DNA of 64,000 nucleotides from an uncultured Prevotella sp. (GCA_944319935.1 CALUFM010000009.1:1-64000), one strand, 5' to 3'; counted from the stretch's first letter, positions 45,119-54,350 are shown. A program made the numbers and translations. Notes: generated from the letters alone by a model not told the origin.

Positions 45119-45934
45119 ATGTCAGCAGGTAAATGGATAGGCGGCATACTCGGCTTCATGTCGGGTGGCGCGTTGGGTGCCCTGGCCGGAGTGGCCTTGG
45201 GCGCGTTGTTTGATTACGGACTGAAGGCCGTCAACAAGGACGAAGACGGCAGTGGCAACGGTTTTACGGGCGGAAACGCGGCTTGGGAGCAGGCCGAGCG
45301 GCAGCGGTATTACGAGGGGCAGCGCAACAGCTTCCTGTTTTCGCTGCTCGTCTTGGCGTCATACGTAATCAAGGCCGACGGCCGGGTGATGCACTCGGAG
45401 ATGGAGTTTGTGCGCTCGTTCCTGCGTCGCAACTTCGGCGAAGCCGCCGTGGAGCAGGGCAACGCCATACTGCTGCGCCTCTTTGACGAGCAGAAGCGCA
45501 TGGACGCAAGCCGCCCGGGAGCGTTCAGGAACGTCATACGTGAGAGCTGCGCGCAAATCGCCGCCAACATGGATTACGCCGGACGGTTGCAACTGCTGAA
45601 CTTCCTCGTGATGATAGCGCAGGCCGACGGCAACGTGGCCCGCGGCGAAGTGGACGCCCTGAAGGACGTTGCGCGGTGCATGGGAGTGGCCGACGCCGAC
45701 GTGGACTCTATGCTGAAGCTCAGCGGGGGCACGCTTGACGACGCTTACGCCGTACTGGGCGTATCGCCGGAAGCCACTGACGACGAGGTGCGCGCCGCCT
45801 ACCGCAAACTTGCCTTGAAGCATCATCCTGACCGGGTGGCCGCCCTCGGCGAAGACATACGGCGCGCGGCGGAGAAGAAACTGCAGGAAATCAACGAGGC
45901 AAAGGAACGCATCTACAAGGCGCGCGGCATGTGA
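45119..45934 (+). CDS. TerB-DnaJ domain protein (DjlA-like)
   Basis: 271 residues from ATG 45119 (MSAGKWIGGILGFMSGGALG); the open frame to 45056 begins in a repeat. An N-terminal glycine/alanine-rich membrane segment (about 5-35) is followed by a TerB-like helical domain (about 65-180, with VIKADGRVMHSEMEFVRSFL and IAQADGNVARGEVDALKDVA, the two acidic metal-binding-like repeats) and a J-domain (about 205-271, DAYAVLGVSPEATDDEVRAA and the HPD motif in LKHHPDRV). The layout equals that of DjlA, a membrane-bound DnaK co-chaperone involved in envelope stress. It has its own terminator. Confidence 0.9.
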   Translation: MSAGKWIGGILGFMSGGALGALAGVALGALFDYGLKAVNKDEDGSGNGFTGGNAAWEQAERQRYYEGQRNSFLFSLLVLASYVIKADGRVMHSEMEFVRSFLRRNFGEAAVEQGNAILLRLFDEQKRMDASRPGAFRNVIRESCAQIAANMDYAGRLQLLNFLVMIAQADGNVARGEVDALKDVARCMGVADADVDSMLKLSGGTLDDAYAVLGVSPEATDDEVRAAYRKLALKHHPDRVAALGEDIRRAAEKKLQEINEAKERIYKARGM

Positions 45935-45951
45935 TGGGAGCCTTTATGACA

Positions 45952-45998
45952 CGCAAAATCCCTGACAGCGGCTAACTCTTGCTGTCAGGGATTTTGCG
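45952..45998. terminator. 18-bp hairpin terminator (convergent genes)
   Basis: Arms CGCAAAATCCCTGACAGC and complement (45952-45969, 45981-45998) with an 11-base loop; serves the djlA-like gene and the convergent gene at 46031. Confidence 0.9.
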
Positions 45999-46030
45999 TT
46001 TATTATAGCGTCAAGCTGTTGTTTGGGGCT

Positions 46031-46597
46031 TCATTTGACGGTGAATGTCGTTATCTTCATGTTGTTTTTGGTGTTCTCCGTGTACGGGTCGCCGATGTAA
46101 ATTCCGTATTCGCCAGGCTCAAGGTTGGTCAGTGTAAGCAGGTATGAGCTTTCCCCGTATTTCTTGGCTTGGTATTCTATCGCGGCCAAGTTGTTTTTCT
46201 CGGTAGGCGAGAACGTTCCCGCTTCGGCTACCTGGTACCTCCTCTCGTTGCCCTTGACTTGGAATTTGAAGATGTTGATGAACGAGTTGGGGTCAGTATT
46301 GTTGTTCGCGCCCTTCACAATCAGCCTTGTCGTGGCTTCGCCCTCAGCCTTGCTGGCTGATTTGCGCCCCTTGATGGTCAGCCTTGATTTCGCTTTGCCT
46401 ATGCCGAAAAGATACACGCTTGCGCCGATTTTTGTCTTTATCGTGGCGTTCTCACGCGTCAGCTTTACGGCAGAAGTGTCGCTTGTCAGGAGCAGGGTCT
46501 CCTCTATGAAGTCGGGTTCGGGTACTGTTACGTTTTGCGCCGATACGCAAGCGAATGCGCAGACAAGCGCGAAAATCATTGAAAAAACACGTTTCAT
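46031..46597 (-). CDS. Exported protein of unknown function
   Basis: 188 residues from ATG 46597 (MKRVFSMIFALVCAFACVSA, cleaved near SAQ). The open frame to 46723 lies upstream of the -7 box. The mature part is beta-rich and basic: AVKLTRENATIKTKIGASVY, LTIKGRKSASKAEGEATTRL, FINIFKFQVKGNERRYQVAE, LTNLEPGEYGIYIGDPYTEN, ending in MKITTFTVK. The LEPGEYGIYIGDP part suggests an Ig-like fold in which a turn precedes a final strand. I recognise no family; a periplasmic or surface location is expected. Confidence 0.75.
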   Translation of the reverse strand: MKRVFSMIFALVCAFACVSAQNVTVPEPDFIEETLLLTSDTSAVKLTRENATIKTKIGASVYLFGIGKAKSRLTIKGRKSASKAEGEATTRLIVKGANNNTDPNSFINIFKFQVKGNERRYQVAEAGTFSPTEKNNLAAIEYQAKKYGESSYLLTLTNLEPGEYGIYIGDPYTENTKNNMKITTFTVK

Positions 46598-46692
46598 AAT
46601 GTCTTTTTTTTCGGCTCTAATGTTCCGTTTTCCCCTCGGTTCAAGTGAGCCGTTGCCTTGGATGTCGGGGTGTTGGCATTGTTTGTCTGATG

Positions 46693-46723
46693 CAAAAGTA
46701 TTGCATTGACTGTTTTTTTGCAA
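46693..46723 (-). promoter_or_regulatory. Promoter TTG-N20-TACTTTTG for the exported protein
   Basis: On the minus strand, TTG at 46723-46721 and TACTTTTG at 46700-46693; leader of about 90 nt before ATG 46597. Confidence 0.65.
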
Positions 46724-46800
46724 GTCCCTGCTTGCGGTTTAATTGTAATTTAAAATGTGTTTCCGGGTGTTCATGGCCGATATTGGATTTAGTCTTGTTG

Positions 46801-46839
46801 CGAAAGGCGGCAAACCGCATTGCGGTTTGCCGCCTTTCG
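46801..46839. repeat. 18-bp perfect palindrome of the GGCGGC hairpin family
   Basis: Arms CGAAAGGCGGCAAACCGC and complement flank the loop ATT. It sits in a 342-bp gap (46598-46939) between the promoter of one gene and the 3' end of another and could terminate the HsdR_N gene (stop at 46940). Remnants of another copy (GCCGTCTTTTGGAATGCGAA) follow at about 46850-46869. Confidence 0.85.
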
Positions 46840-46939
46840 TGTTCCCGTTTGCCGTCTTTTGGAATGCGAAAGACGCTCTTTTGCACGGTCAGTAATGGCG
46901 TACTTGTAAGGCGTTGGTAATCAATGGGTTGCCCAAACT

Positions 46940-47389
46940 TTACAAGTCCTTGTATTCCGGTATGTCACGTAGGAACGTGTACGTGCGTTTTTCGTAGTCC
47001 ATGCGGCAGCAGTAATGCTGCAGGCCGTTGCTGACGATGAGGTAATCTACGTGCAGCAGCATGTTGTACACCGTGATTTGGTCGAACACGCGCTGCGTCA
47101 GGGCCACCGTTGGGGCTTTGTATTCGATGAGCATTACGGGCTGCGCCTCCTTATTATATAATATGCTGTCACAGCGCAGACGCTTGTCGCCCACGCGGAG
47201 TTCCACCTCGTTGGCCATGAGCGACGGCGGATAGCCCTTGTGCCTGGTGAGGAAGTGGACGAAATGCTGGCGCACCCATTCTTCGGGCGTCAGGCTTACG
47301 TACCGCCGACGCAGTGTGTCGAGTATGCAAGTGCGGCCGTTGCGGTTGGCGATTTTTATTTCGTATTGTGGTAGGTTTAATCGATACAT
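46940..47389 (-). CDS. Orphan HsdR N-terminal nuclease-domain protein
   Basis: 149 residues from ATG 47389 (MYRLNLPQYEIKIANRNGRT). The upstream ORF extension to 47431 overlaps the -7 box at 47436-47429 and is rejected. The body is the N-terminal domain of type I restriction enzyme R subunits with a PD-(D/E)xK core: Asp74 (RCDSILYN), Glu89 and Lys91 (LIEYKAP), followed by QRVFDQITVYNMLLHVDYLIV. No helicase, HsdM or HsdS is present, so it is a stand-alone nuclease-fold protein of unknown role, widespread in Bacteroidales. It is divergent from holA. Confidence 0.88.
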   Translation of the reverse strand: MYRLNLPQYEIKIANRNGRTCILDTLRRRYVSLTPEEWVRQHFVHFLTRHKGYPPSLMANEVELRVGDKRLRCDSILYNKEAQPVMLIEYKAPTVALTQRVFDQITVYNMLLHVDYLIVSNGLQHYCCRMDYEKRTYTFLRDIPEYKDL

Positions 47390-47428
47390 TTTATTAAATT
47401 TGCAATCTGATAGAGCGTTGCACGATGG

Positions 47429-47460
47429 CAAAGATAAAGAATAATGCCGAAAAACGACAA
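47429..47460 (-). promoter_or_regulatory. Promoter TTG-N21-TATCTTTG for the HsdR_N gene
   Basis: On the minus strand, TTG at 47460-47458 and TATCTTTG at 47436-47429. It decides the start at 47389. Confidence 0.7.
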
Positions 47461-47503
47461 GGTTTGAGGCTATTTGTCATATGTGCGCGTGTAAACCGTT
47501 AAT

Positions 47504-48535
47504 ATGATGGCCGAAAAAAAAATCGCTACTTACGACAGCATAATGCGCGACCTGCGTGAAGGCAGGTACGCGCCGGTGTACATCCTGATGGGCGAGGAGT
47601 CTTATTACATTGACAAGATTTCGTCGTTCATCGAGGCCAATGCGCTTGCGCCGGAGGAGCGAGACTTCAACCAGTCGGTCGTGTTCGGCTCTGACGTGCA
47701 GCCAAACCAGATTGTTGACATGGCGCGCCGCTACCCGATGATGGCCGAACGCCAGGTGGTCATAGTGAAAGAGGCGCAGAACATAAAGAACTGGGAGCGC
47801 ATAGAGCGTTATGTCGAGAAGCCGATGGAGACCACGGTGCTGGTAATCTGTTACAAGAACGGCTCGATAGACGGACGCAAGAAAATCTTGGCCAAGGCTT
47901 CGGCCGTGGGCGTGGTGTTCGAGAGCAAGAAGAAGCGCGACTACGAACTGCCGGCCTTCATCGCCAATTACCTGAAACAGAACGGCCGCGCCACCATCGA
48001 CAACAAGGCGGCGCAGATGATAGCCGACCACATAGGGGCTGACCTGAGCCGGCTGACGGGCGAGCTTGACAAGCTCATACTTTCGCTTACGGACGGCGAC
48101 CGGCGCGTAACGCCTGAGATAGTTGAGGCGCGCATCGGGGTGAGCAAGGACTTCAACGCCTTCGAGCTGCGCTCTGCCATCGTCAACCGCGACGTGATGA
48201 AGGCGAACAGGATTGTCTACTATTTCAACAGCAACCCGAAGGCCGGCAACGCATACATGCTGGTGCCGATGCTGTTCTCTTATTTCCAGAATTTGCTCAT
48301 AGCGTATTACGCACCGCGGCCTTACACGGAGGAGGGCGTGGCCCGCTGGTTGGACCTGCGCGGAGGGTGGGCGGCCAAGGATTACATCACCGGCATGAGA
48401 AATTACACAGGCGTGAAGGTGATGCAGATTATATCTAAAATAAGGGAGACTGATGCCAAAAGCAAGGGTTTGGACAACCCAAATACGCCGGTAGGAGAGC
48501 TTCTACGTGAGCTTGTTTTCTTTATTTTGCACTAA
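47504..48535 (+). CDS. holA: DNA polymerase III subunit delta
   Basis: 343 residues from ATG 47504 (MMAEKKIATYDSIMRDLREG); the next codon is also ATG. The order fits HolA: PVYILMGEESYYIDKISSFI (Walker-like region without a functional ATPase), MMAERQVVIVKEAQNIKNWE, VLVICYKNGSIDGRKKIL, ADHIGADLSRLTGELDKLIL and a collar domain. It loads the beta clamp as part of the clamp-loader complex. It is divergent from the HsdR_N gene and has its own terminator. Confidence 0.93.
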   Translation: MMAEKKIATYDSIMRDLREGRYAPVYILMGEESYYIDKISSFIEANALAPEERDFNQSVVFGSDVQPNQIVDMARRYPMMAERQVVIVKEAQNIKNWERIERYVEKPMETTVLVICYKNGSIDGRKKILAKASAVGVVFESKKKRDYELPAFIANYLKQNGRATIDNKAAQMIADHIGADLSRLTGELDKLILSLTDGDRRVTPEIVEARIGVSKDFNAFELRSAIVNRDVMKANRIVYYFNSNPKAGNAYMLVPMLFSYFQNLLIAYYAPRPYTEEGVARWLDLRGGWAAKDYITGMRNYTGVKVMQIISKIRETDAKSKGLDNPNTPVGELLRELVFFILH

Positions 48536-48566
48536 AAAGAGGCCGTTTTTCGGCCTCTTTTTTTCT
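48536..48566 (+). terminator. Terminator of holA
   Basis: Arms AAAGAGGCCG (48536-48545) and CGGCCTCTTT (48551-48560), loop TTTTT, then T run. The hairpin begins at the stop codon. Confidence 0.92.
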
Positions 48567-49302
48567 ATTTCATGAATTTTCGCAGACAAGAAAATCGGGG
48601 TGAAATCATTAAAAATCAGGCACTTTTATGATTTTTGACGCTCTCAGAATCGCGTATTTTCAAGCGTTCTTGCCGCTGTTTCGGAATATCTGAAAAAACA
48701 GGATTTTCACCCCAAAAACGCCCCTTGAATTTAGTGTTAGCATTTATTAATATATAGAATTGTAAACTTTAAAACTGTAAATCCATGACAAATGTAATTC
48801 GATTTAATACTTTAAAATGTTAAATTTGCTGTTTCTTAATGTTTATCCAATGATTAAATATCGGTTTGTATATCAAAATTTTTAAATCAATAAATCACAA
48901 GACATCTTTATGCAGAACAGGATTATCGCCATAAATACCTGATTATGAGCTATAAAAGCTAAGATATTAAAGCATATTCAGCAAAAAACAGCCTTTTAAG
49001 GGGCAAAATCTTGCATAAACGCCAAACTGCGGGTAAATACAGGATAAATAACTGTTTTTATATGAGTTACTTGCGTTAAAATGCCCGATAAATACTTTAT
49101 GGCTGATTTAGAGATATATATTTAGATTTGTATTTGCAAATTTAATATTTAAAATTTCAGTGATTTGAATTTACAAATATAAATATCTAAATTTAAAATC
49201 AACATCTGTATATTTTCTTTAGATTTGTTGCGTATTTGAAATTTTTGATTTACCTTTGTAAAATCTTAGAAAAAACGGCAAAATAGAGCTTATCATACGA
49301 TT
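48567..49302. other. AT-rich 736-bp gap upstream of the XRE regulator
   Basis: No ORF of useful size is seen. The sequence is much richer in A+T than its surroundings. An imperfect inverted repeat (GGGGTGAAATC near 48597 and GATTTTCACCCC near 48703) brackets its left end. At the right, TTTGTATTTGCAAATTTAAT (about 49128-49147) and AATTTACAAATATAAATATC (about 49170-49189) form inverted and direct AT-rich motifs that may be operators of the XRE protein. TTG-N20-TACCTTTG (49228-49258) is the likely promoter of the regulator. Confidence 0.5.
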
Positions 49303-49776
49303 ATGACAGAGATGAAAGACAGAATTAGGCAGATAATGGAGGCTCAACACATGAGCCAACAGACCTTTGCCAACTTTATAGGAATTAACGCCGCATCGCT
49401 CAGCAGCATCTTCAACGACCGTACCCGTCCCACCCTGAATACAGTCGAGGCCATCAAGAGCAAAATACCGAACTTGAATACCGACTGGCTTATGTTCGGT
49501 CACGGTCAGATGTTCAATGACGCGAAAGGCGACGGCGACGCACTGCCTAATGACGGCGGTACGGCTGACGGCATGCAGCCGCAGCATGCCGAGGGGCGCG
49601 TGCCCGACTTGTTTTCGGGTGGCGGTGATGCCGGTGTTGCGCATCAGCCGCAGCGGAGCTACGCCTCACCTGTAAGGCCGGAAGTAAGGTATGTGGAGCG
49701 TCCGCAGAGGCAAATCACTGAAATACGGGTTTATTTTGACGACCTGACATACGAGAGTTTTGTGCCAAAGAAGTGA
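49303..49776 (+). CDS. XRE-family helix-turn-helix regulator
   Basis: 157 residues. Residues about 5-65 form the helix-turn-helix (RIRQIMEAQHMSQQTFANFI, then GINAASLSSIFNDRTRPTLN and VEAIKSKIPNLNTDWLMFGH, a Bacteroidales variant with a conserved NTDWLMFGxG end). A disordered Gly/Pro/Gln-rich linker (about 75-125) leads to a short conserved tail (RQITEIRVYFDDLTYESFVP). Targets are unknown; the long AT-rich upstream region suggests autoregulation. It is followed by its own terminator and by pyrK. Confidence 0.88.
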   Translation: MTEMKDRIRQIMEAQHMSQQTFANFIGINAASLSSIFNDRTRPTLNTVEAIKSKIPNLNTDWLMFGHGQMFNDAKGDGDALPNDGGTADGMQPQHAEGRVPDLFSGGGDAGVAHQPQRSYASPVRPEVRYVERPQRQITEIRVYFDDLTYESFVPKK

Positions 49777-49792
49777 CTTTTGGTATTGTCGG

Positions 49793-49826
49793 CAACCTTC
49801 CAACACTGCTTGGAAGGTTGTTTTTT
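49793..49826 (+). terminator. Terminator of the XRE gene
   Basis: Arms CAACCTTCCAA (49793-49803) and complement (49810-49820), loop CACTGC, then TTTTTTG. Confidence 0.93.
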
Positions 49827-49846
49827 GTTGTTTAGGTGCGTTTTCC

Positions 49847-49877
49847 TTGGATGCAGCGTGCTTATTTTGTATTTTTG
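49847..49877 (+). promoter_or_regulatory. Promoter TTG-N20-TATTTTTG for pyrKD
   Basis: TTG 49847-49849 and TATTTTTG 49870-49877; leader of about 45 nt before ATG 49929. Confidence 0.75.
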
Positions 49878-49928
49878 CATCATAAAGTTAACATTATTTA
49901 TTTAGAAGTAAAGAAATATTGATTTCGG

Positions 49929-50705
49929 ATGAAAAAATACGTTTCTGACCTTAAAGTCGTCTCTGTGGAACATATCAATGACAAGTATGTTCTAATCAAG
50001 CTGACGCAAGACGAACGGCTGCCCGAGGTGCTTCCGGGGCAGTTTGTGGAGGTGCGTGTCGATGGTTCGCCTTCCACTTTCTTGCGCCGCCCCATCTCGG
50101 TGAATTTCGTTGATTATGACGCCAACCAACTGTGGCTGCTCGTTGCGGCTGTTGGCGACGGCACGCGCCGCCTCGCCCGCTTGCAGGCCGGTGACGTGCT
50201 TAACTGCATGTTCCCGTTGGGCAATAGCTTCACGATGCCTTCTGACAAGGGTGAAAAGGTGCTGTTGGTTGGCGGCGGCGTGGGAGTTGCGCCGTTGCTG
50301 TATTTCGGAAAATGCCTGAACGACGCTGGGTGCCGCCCTGTTTTCTTGCTTGGGGCGCGTTCGGAGAAGGACTTGCTCATGCTTGAGGAGTTTGAGAAGT
50401 ATGGCCGTGTGTGCCTTACAACCGAGGACGGGACGGCCGGCGAGCGCGGTTTTGTTACAAACCACTCCGTATTGGATGAAATACGGTTTGACCGTATAGC
50501 TACATGCGGCCCTAAGCCCATGATGGTCGCCGTGGCGAAATATGCCAAGGTGAGGGGCATAGAGTGTGAGGTTTCGCTTGAAAACAAGATGGCCTGCGGC
50601 GTTGGCGCATGCCTCTGCTGTGTCGAAAAGACCGCGGACGGCAACGTGTGTGTATGCAAGGAAGGCCCTGTAATTAACATAAACAAGTTGTTATGGCAGA
50701 TTTAA
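49929..50705 (+). CDS. pyrK: Dihydroorotate dehydrogenase electron-transfer subunit
   Basis: 258 residues. FAD-binding domain with [12 protein letters not shown] (about 51-62), NAD-binding domain with [20 protein letters not shown] (about 111-130) and [16 protein letters not shown], and a C-terminal [2Fe-2S] motif (CGVGACLCC, then CVCKEGPV). It passes electrons from PyrD to NAD+. The end overlaps the pyrD start by 13 bp, showing translational coupling. Confidence 0.95.
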   Translation: MKKYVSDLKVVSVEHINDKYVLIKLTQDERLPEVLPGQFVEVRVDGSPSTFLRRPISVNFVDYDANQLWLLVAAVGDGTRRLARLQAGDVLNCMFPLGNSFTMPSDKGEKVLLVGGGVGVAPLLYFGKCLNDAGCRPVFLLGARSEKDLLMLEEFEKYGRVCLTTEDGTAGERGFVTNHSVLDEIRFDRIATCGPKPMMVAVAKYAKVRGIECEVSLENKMACGVGACLCCVEKTADGNVCVCKEGPVININKLLWQI

Positions 50706-51598
50706 GTGTAGAGATAAAGGGTTTGCGGTTGAAAAATCCGGTAATGACCGCATCGGGAACGTTCGGATACGGGCCTGAATTTGCCGATTTCGTGCCACTT
50801 GAGGGCATTGGCGGCATAATAGTGAAGGGCACCACTTTGAAGCCCCGCCAGGGCAATGATTACCCCCGTATGGTGGAGACGGCTTCGGGCATGCTCAACT
50901 GCGTCGGGCTGCAAAACAAGGGAGTTGACTACTTTTGCGGGCATATTTATCCTGAAATCAAGGATATTGACACGAATTTTATTGTCAACGTTAGTGGTTC
51001 TTCGCCTGAAGACTATGCCGAGTGTGCCGCCCGCATAGCCGAATTAGACCGCATTCCGGCCATTGAGCTTAATATATCGTGCCCCAATGTGAAGGACGGC
51101 GGCATGGCGTTCGGCGTTACATGTGCCGGTGCGGCGAGCGTTGTCAAGACCGTCAGGGCGAAGTATCCAAAGACGCTTATAGTGAAGTTGTCGCCCAATG
51201 TTACCGATATTGCCGAAATCGCGCGCGCCGTTGAGGCCGAGGGGGCTGACAGCGTGTCGCTCATCAACACGCTTATGGGCATGGCCATCGACATTGAGCG
51301 GCGTTGCCCAATGCTGAGCATCGGCACGGGAGGATTGAGCGGTCCGGCGGTTAAGCCGGTCGCCTTGCGCATGGTTTGGCAGGTAGCCAAGGCCGTAAAG
51401 ATACCGGTTGTGGGGCTTGGAGGCATCTGCAACGCGCATGATGCGATAGAGTTCATTATGGCGGGAGCCACGGCCATTGAGATTGGTACGGCCAATTTTA
51501 TTGACCCGCAGGTTACAATCAAGGTGCGCGACGGCGTCAACGAATGGCTTGACAGCCACGGATGCAAGTCTGTAAGGGAAATAATTGGCGTATTGTAA
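50693..51598 (+). CDS. pyrD: Dihydroorotate dehydrogenase B catalytic subunit (class 1B)
   Basis: 301 residues. FMN barrel with [12 protein letters not shown] (about 16-27), the catalytic Cys130 in [53 protein letters not shown] and [20 protein letters not shown]. With PyrK it oxidises dihydroorotate to orotate using NAD+, in pyrimidine synthesis. Start ATG 50693 lies inside the pyrK end. Confidence 0.96.
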   Translation: MADLSVEIKGLRLKNPVMTASGTFGYGPEFADFVPLEGIGGIIVKGTTLKPRQGNDYPRMVETASGMLNCVGLQNKGVDYFCGHIYPEIKDIDTNFIVNVSGSSPEDYAECAARIAELDRIPAIELNISCPNVKDGGMAFGVTCAGAASVVKTVRAKYPKTLIVKLSPNVTDIAEIARAVEAEGADSVSLINTLMGMAIDIERRCPMLSIGTGGLSGPAVKPVALRMVWQVAKAVKIPVVGLGGICNAHDAIEFIMAGATAIEIGTANFIDPQVTIKVRDGVNEWLDSHGCKSVREIIGVL

Positions 51599-51635
51599 GA
51601 AATAATATAATCTTTACCTTAATTGTTCTTCTGAT

Positions 51636-53240
51636 ATGAAAAAATTACCTTTGCTGATTTGTGGGACTTTGCTTGCCATGCCGTCAGTAGCCCAACAGTT
51701 GGCGTTTCCCGGCGCGGAAGGCTTTGGAAAGTACACTTCCGGAGGCCGTGGCGGGAAAGTCTATTACGTAACGCGCAACGATGATTGCACTAACGACAAC
51801 CTCGTGGAGGGTACTTTGCGCTGGGCGTTGCGCTCTGGCGACGACTCTCCTCGTACCGTCCTTTTCAAGACGTGCGGCACTATCTATCTTTCTTCAGAGC
51901 TGGCGTTGGCGCATCCTAATGTGACAATCGACGGTTCTACTGCCCCTGGCGGTGGAGTTTGCATCGCGGGGTATAAGTTTGCCGTGTCGAAACCCAACGT
52001 CATAATACGTTATTTGCGCTTCCGTGCGGGCGATGTGCCAGACAAGAGCAATCCCGCCGTTGACGTGGAGAACACCAGGAACGTGATAATCGACCATTGT
52101 TCAATCACCTGGTCGATGGAGGAATGCCTGACGATGTACGACTGTGACTCAACTACCGTGCAATGGTCAATCATCGGCGAGGCCCTGTATGACTCTAAAA
52201 ACGCAAAGGGAGTGCGTGCGTACGCCACTCAATGGGGAGGCGAACACAGCACTATGCACCATTGCCTGATAACCAACAGCAACAGCCGCTCTCCGCGTTT
52301 CAACGGCGTTCGCAACGGTAGCAAGAAGCGTGGCGACCACGACCAGTTTGTTGACAGCGAGTTTTTCAACAACGTCGTGTTCAACTGGGGCAAGCCCAAT
52401 TCGCTTTACGGGGGTGAATGCTGCACGACTATAAACAACGGTGACAGCTACAACCGCGTTTACATGGTCAACAATTACTTCCGTCCGGGGCCGGCTACGG
52501 CCAAGAACGTGAATACGTCGCGTTTCTTCATATCGGCCACATCGAAAGATGGGCAAGGGCAATGGATGCTCAAAGGCAACAAGTTTGAGCTTGGAAACAA
52601 GTATGTGGACAGGTCTGTTTCTTGCTGGAAAGACGAGGTTTTGGCGAAGGTAAACGCCGACAACTGGTATGGGTTTACGTCAAACAGTGCCGATAGAGCC
52701 GTCAACATGGAGCTTGGCAACGACGAGGCAAGTTATAAGAAATATGCCTTGACATCGCAGAATGTATCGAGCGGAATGGAGGTTGAGACCGCTGACGAGG
52801 CTTACCGTGCCGTGGTTGAGGCTGCTGGGGCGTCGCTTCCGATGTACGATGAAGTAGACCGCCGTCTGCTTGACGAAGCCGCCGGCAAGCGTGACCCGCA
52901 GTTTGCAGGGCGTTCTGACGGCGAAATCAGTCGTGGGCTTGGCATAATCAACACTCCTGCGGACGTGAAACTGTCGAAGACGGATGTTTTCGAGGTTGAC
53001 GGAAAGACTGTGGCTTGCTACCCGTACCTTGGCGAGCGTGGTGGCGAACGGCTGATGTTGGACTCAGACGGCGATGGGCTTCCCGACAAATACGAGCTTG
53101 ACCGTGGCCTCGACCCACGCAACGCGGCGGACGGGGCGGCCATAACGCCGACAGGATATTCAAACCTTGAGCTGTTCCTTCACGGCATAGCTGACGGCTC
53201 CTTGCGCAAAAGCGATTACGAGACGGAAGCCGTAAAGTAA
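51636..53240 (+). CDS. Secreted pectate lyase-like protein (PL1 type) with Ca-binding C-terminal motif
   Basis: 534 residues with signal peptide (MKKLPLLICGTLLAMPSVAQ). The right-handed beta-helix domain (about 20-300) contains AFPGAEGFGKYTSGGRGGKV, LFKTCGTIYL, NVTIDGSTAPGGGVCIAGYK, NVIIRYLRFRAGD, VIIDHCSITWSMEECLTMYD and HHCLITNSNSRSPRF, as in Bacteroides PL1 lyases. The segment DSDGDGLPDKYELDRGLDPR (about 480-499) is a thrombospondin-type calcium loop near the C-terminus. It should cleave pectate in plant cell wall. A GH28 pectinase lies 8 kb away on the other strand, but there is no SusCD pair. Confidence 0.88.
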   Translation: MKKLPLLICGTLLAMPSVAQQLAFPGAEGFGKYTSGGRGGKVYYVTRNDDCTNDNLVEGTLRWALRSGDDSPRTVLFKTCGTIYLSSELALAHPNVTIDGSTAPGGGVCIAGYKFAVSKPNVIIRYLRFRAGDVPDKSNPAVDVENTRNVIIDHCSITWSMEECLTMYDCDSTTVQWSIIGEALYDSKNAKGVRAYATQWGGEHSTMHHCLITNSNSRSPRFNGVRNGSKKRGDHDQFVDSEFFNNVVFNWGKPNSLYGGECCTTINNGDSYNRVYMVNNYFRPGPATAKNVNTSRFFISATSKDGQGQWMLKGNKFELGNKYVDRSVSCWKDEVLAKVNADNWYGFTSNSADRAVNMELGNDEASYKKYALTSQNVSSGMEVETADEAYRAVVEAAGASLPMYDEVDRRLLDEAAGKRDPQFAGRSDGEISRGLGIINTPADVKLSKTDVFEVDGKTVACYPYLGERGGERLMLDSDGDGLPDKYELDRGLDPRNAADGAAITPTGYSNLELFLHGIADGSLRKSDYETEAVK

Positions 53241-53286
53241 GCTTAAAGCACTGTCGGCAAATGCCTTTGTGCGGTTTTTCCAAATA

Positions 53287-53333
53287 AAAAAAGCGTCATA
53301 TACGGCCTGAAACGGCTTGTATGACGCTTTTTA
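53287..53333. terminator. Hairpin terminator between pectate lyase and TraB/GumN genes
   Basis: Arms AAAAAAGCGTCATA and TATGACGCTTTTT flank a loop with partial pairing (ACGGCC/GGCTTG); T-rich ends in both directions. Confidence 0.85.
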
Positions 53334-53351
53334 TTGTTGTCTACAGCGTGT

Positions 53352-54254
53352 TTATTTCACGCCTTCAACGGTGTATCCTGCCTTTCTCAGCAGACTTATC
53401 AGTCCGCGTTCGCCGGGCAGGTGGCCAGCTCCGACGGCGAAGAAAGTTGGTTTTTGTTTCATTATTTCAGGCATTTGCTTCATCCAGTTGCCGTTGCGGC
53501 CATATATTAGCGTTTCTTTTTCCTCTGGCGTATCGTCGCAGGTGTTGTTCATCTTGGCGTCCATCGCCTTTTCGATGCCGTCGAGGTATTGGGTGAAAAA
53601 TGCCTTTATGACGTTCTCTGTCTGTTCTTCGGCAAATTCGAGGTTGTCCGCAAGGCAGAGTAAAAGCTGCTTTTGGCGTTCCAAGGTCATGCTATTGAAC
53701 AGCACGTCCATCTGCAAGTCGAACGTCTCAAATCCTCCCACAGGCTTTCCTTTGGTCGTTGCCTCCTTCTGGAAGTAATTGTCAAAGCCCTCGTTAGGGT
53801 TGAAACTTGGGTGCTTTTTCAGGTAGATAAGCACGGCAAGCTGTGTCTGTAACGCCTGTGGAGTCATCTTCCCGAGTTGCTGTGATACTATGGGATTGCT
53901 CATGTCCACTCCCATAATGCTCTTTATCATGGCGTTGATGCGCGTCATTTCGTCAGCGGTGTAGAGCTTGTCGAGCGTCTGTCCGTCGGGGAGCATCATC
54001 GCCGCTTGCATTTTCGCCAGGTTTTCAGGCTTCATCATGTCGGCAGTAACGATTTCGCCGTACACCTGCTCCGTTGAGGCCATGGCCTCTTTCAGTCCCT
54101 TTATGCTGTCGGTGAACGACACGGGGGCGAGGTGATAAGTGCCGATGATGTACGAAGGCTTTTGCAGTCCGTTGCCGGATATTTTCCAAAGTAATTGTGC
54201 CTGTACGCCGACCGAAAGCAATAACAGCAGCAGGGCGGAAGTGATTTTTTTCAT
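53352..54254 (-). CDS. TraB/GumN family exported protein
   Basis: 300 residues from ATG 54254 (MKKITSALLLLLLSVGVQAQ, signal peptide). The open frame to 54329 begins upstream of the -7 box TATATTTG (54303-54296). Family motifs: LWKISGNGLQKPSYIIGTYH near the N-terminus, the GEI pattern (VYGEIVTADMM), and FFAVGAGHLPGERGLISLLR near the C-terminus, the GxxH motif of these putative metalloprotease-like (Tiki-related) proteins. The physiological role in bacteria is unknown. Confidence 0.88.
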   Translation of the reverse strand: MKKITSALLLLLLSVGVQAQLLWKISGNGLQKPSYIIGTYHLAPVSFTDSIKGLKEAMASTEQVYGEIVTADMMKPENLAKMQAAMMLPDGQTLDKLYTADEMTRINAMIKSIMGVDMSNPIVSQQLGKMTPQALQTQLAVLIYLKKHPSFNPNEGFDNYFQKEATTKGKPVGGFETFDLQMDVLFNSMTLERQKQLLLCLADNLEFAEEQTENVIKAFFTQYLDGIEKAMDAKMNNTCDDTPEEKETLIYGRNGNWMKQMPEIMKQKPTFFAVGAGHLPGERGLISLLRKAGYTVEGVK

Positions 54255-54350
54255 GATGGTAACTGTTTTGGTTGCGAAAAATACGTTTTTGTGTGCAAAT
54301 ATAGGAAAAATCAATGATAAATAATGCATTGGCTTGTGGAAAAACAGGAC

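Noticed and set aside
46940..47389. Complete type I restriction system
   Set aside because: Only the N-terminal nuclease domain is present; no HsdM, HsdS or helicase part is in the window.
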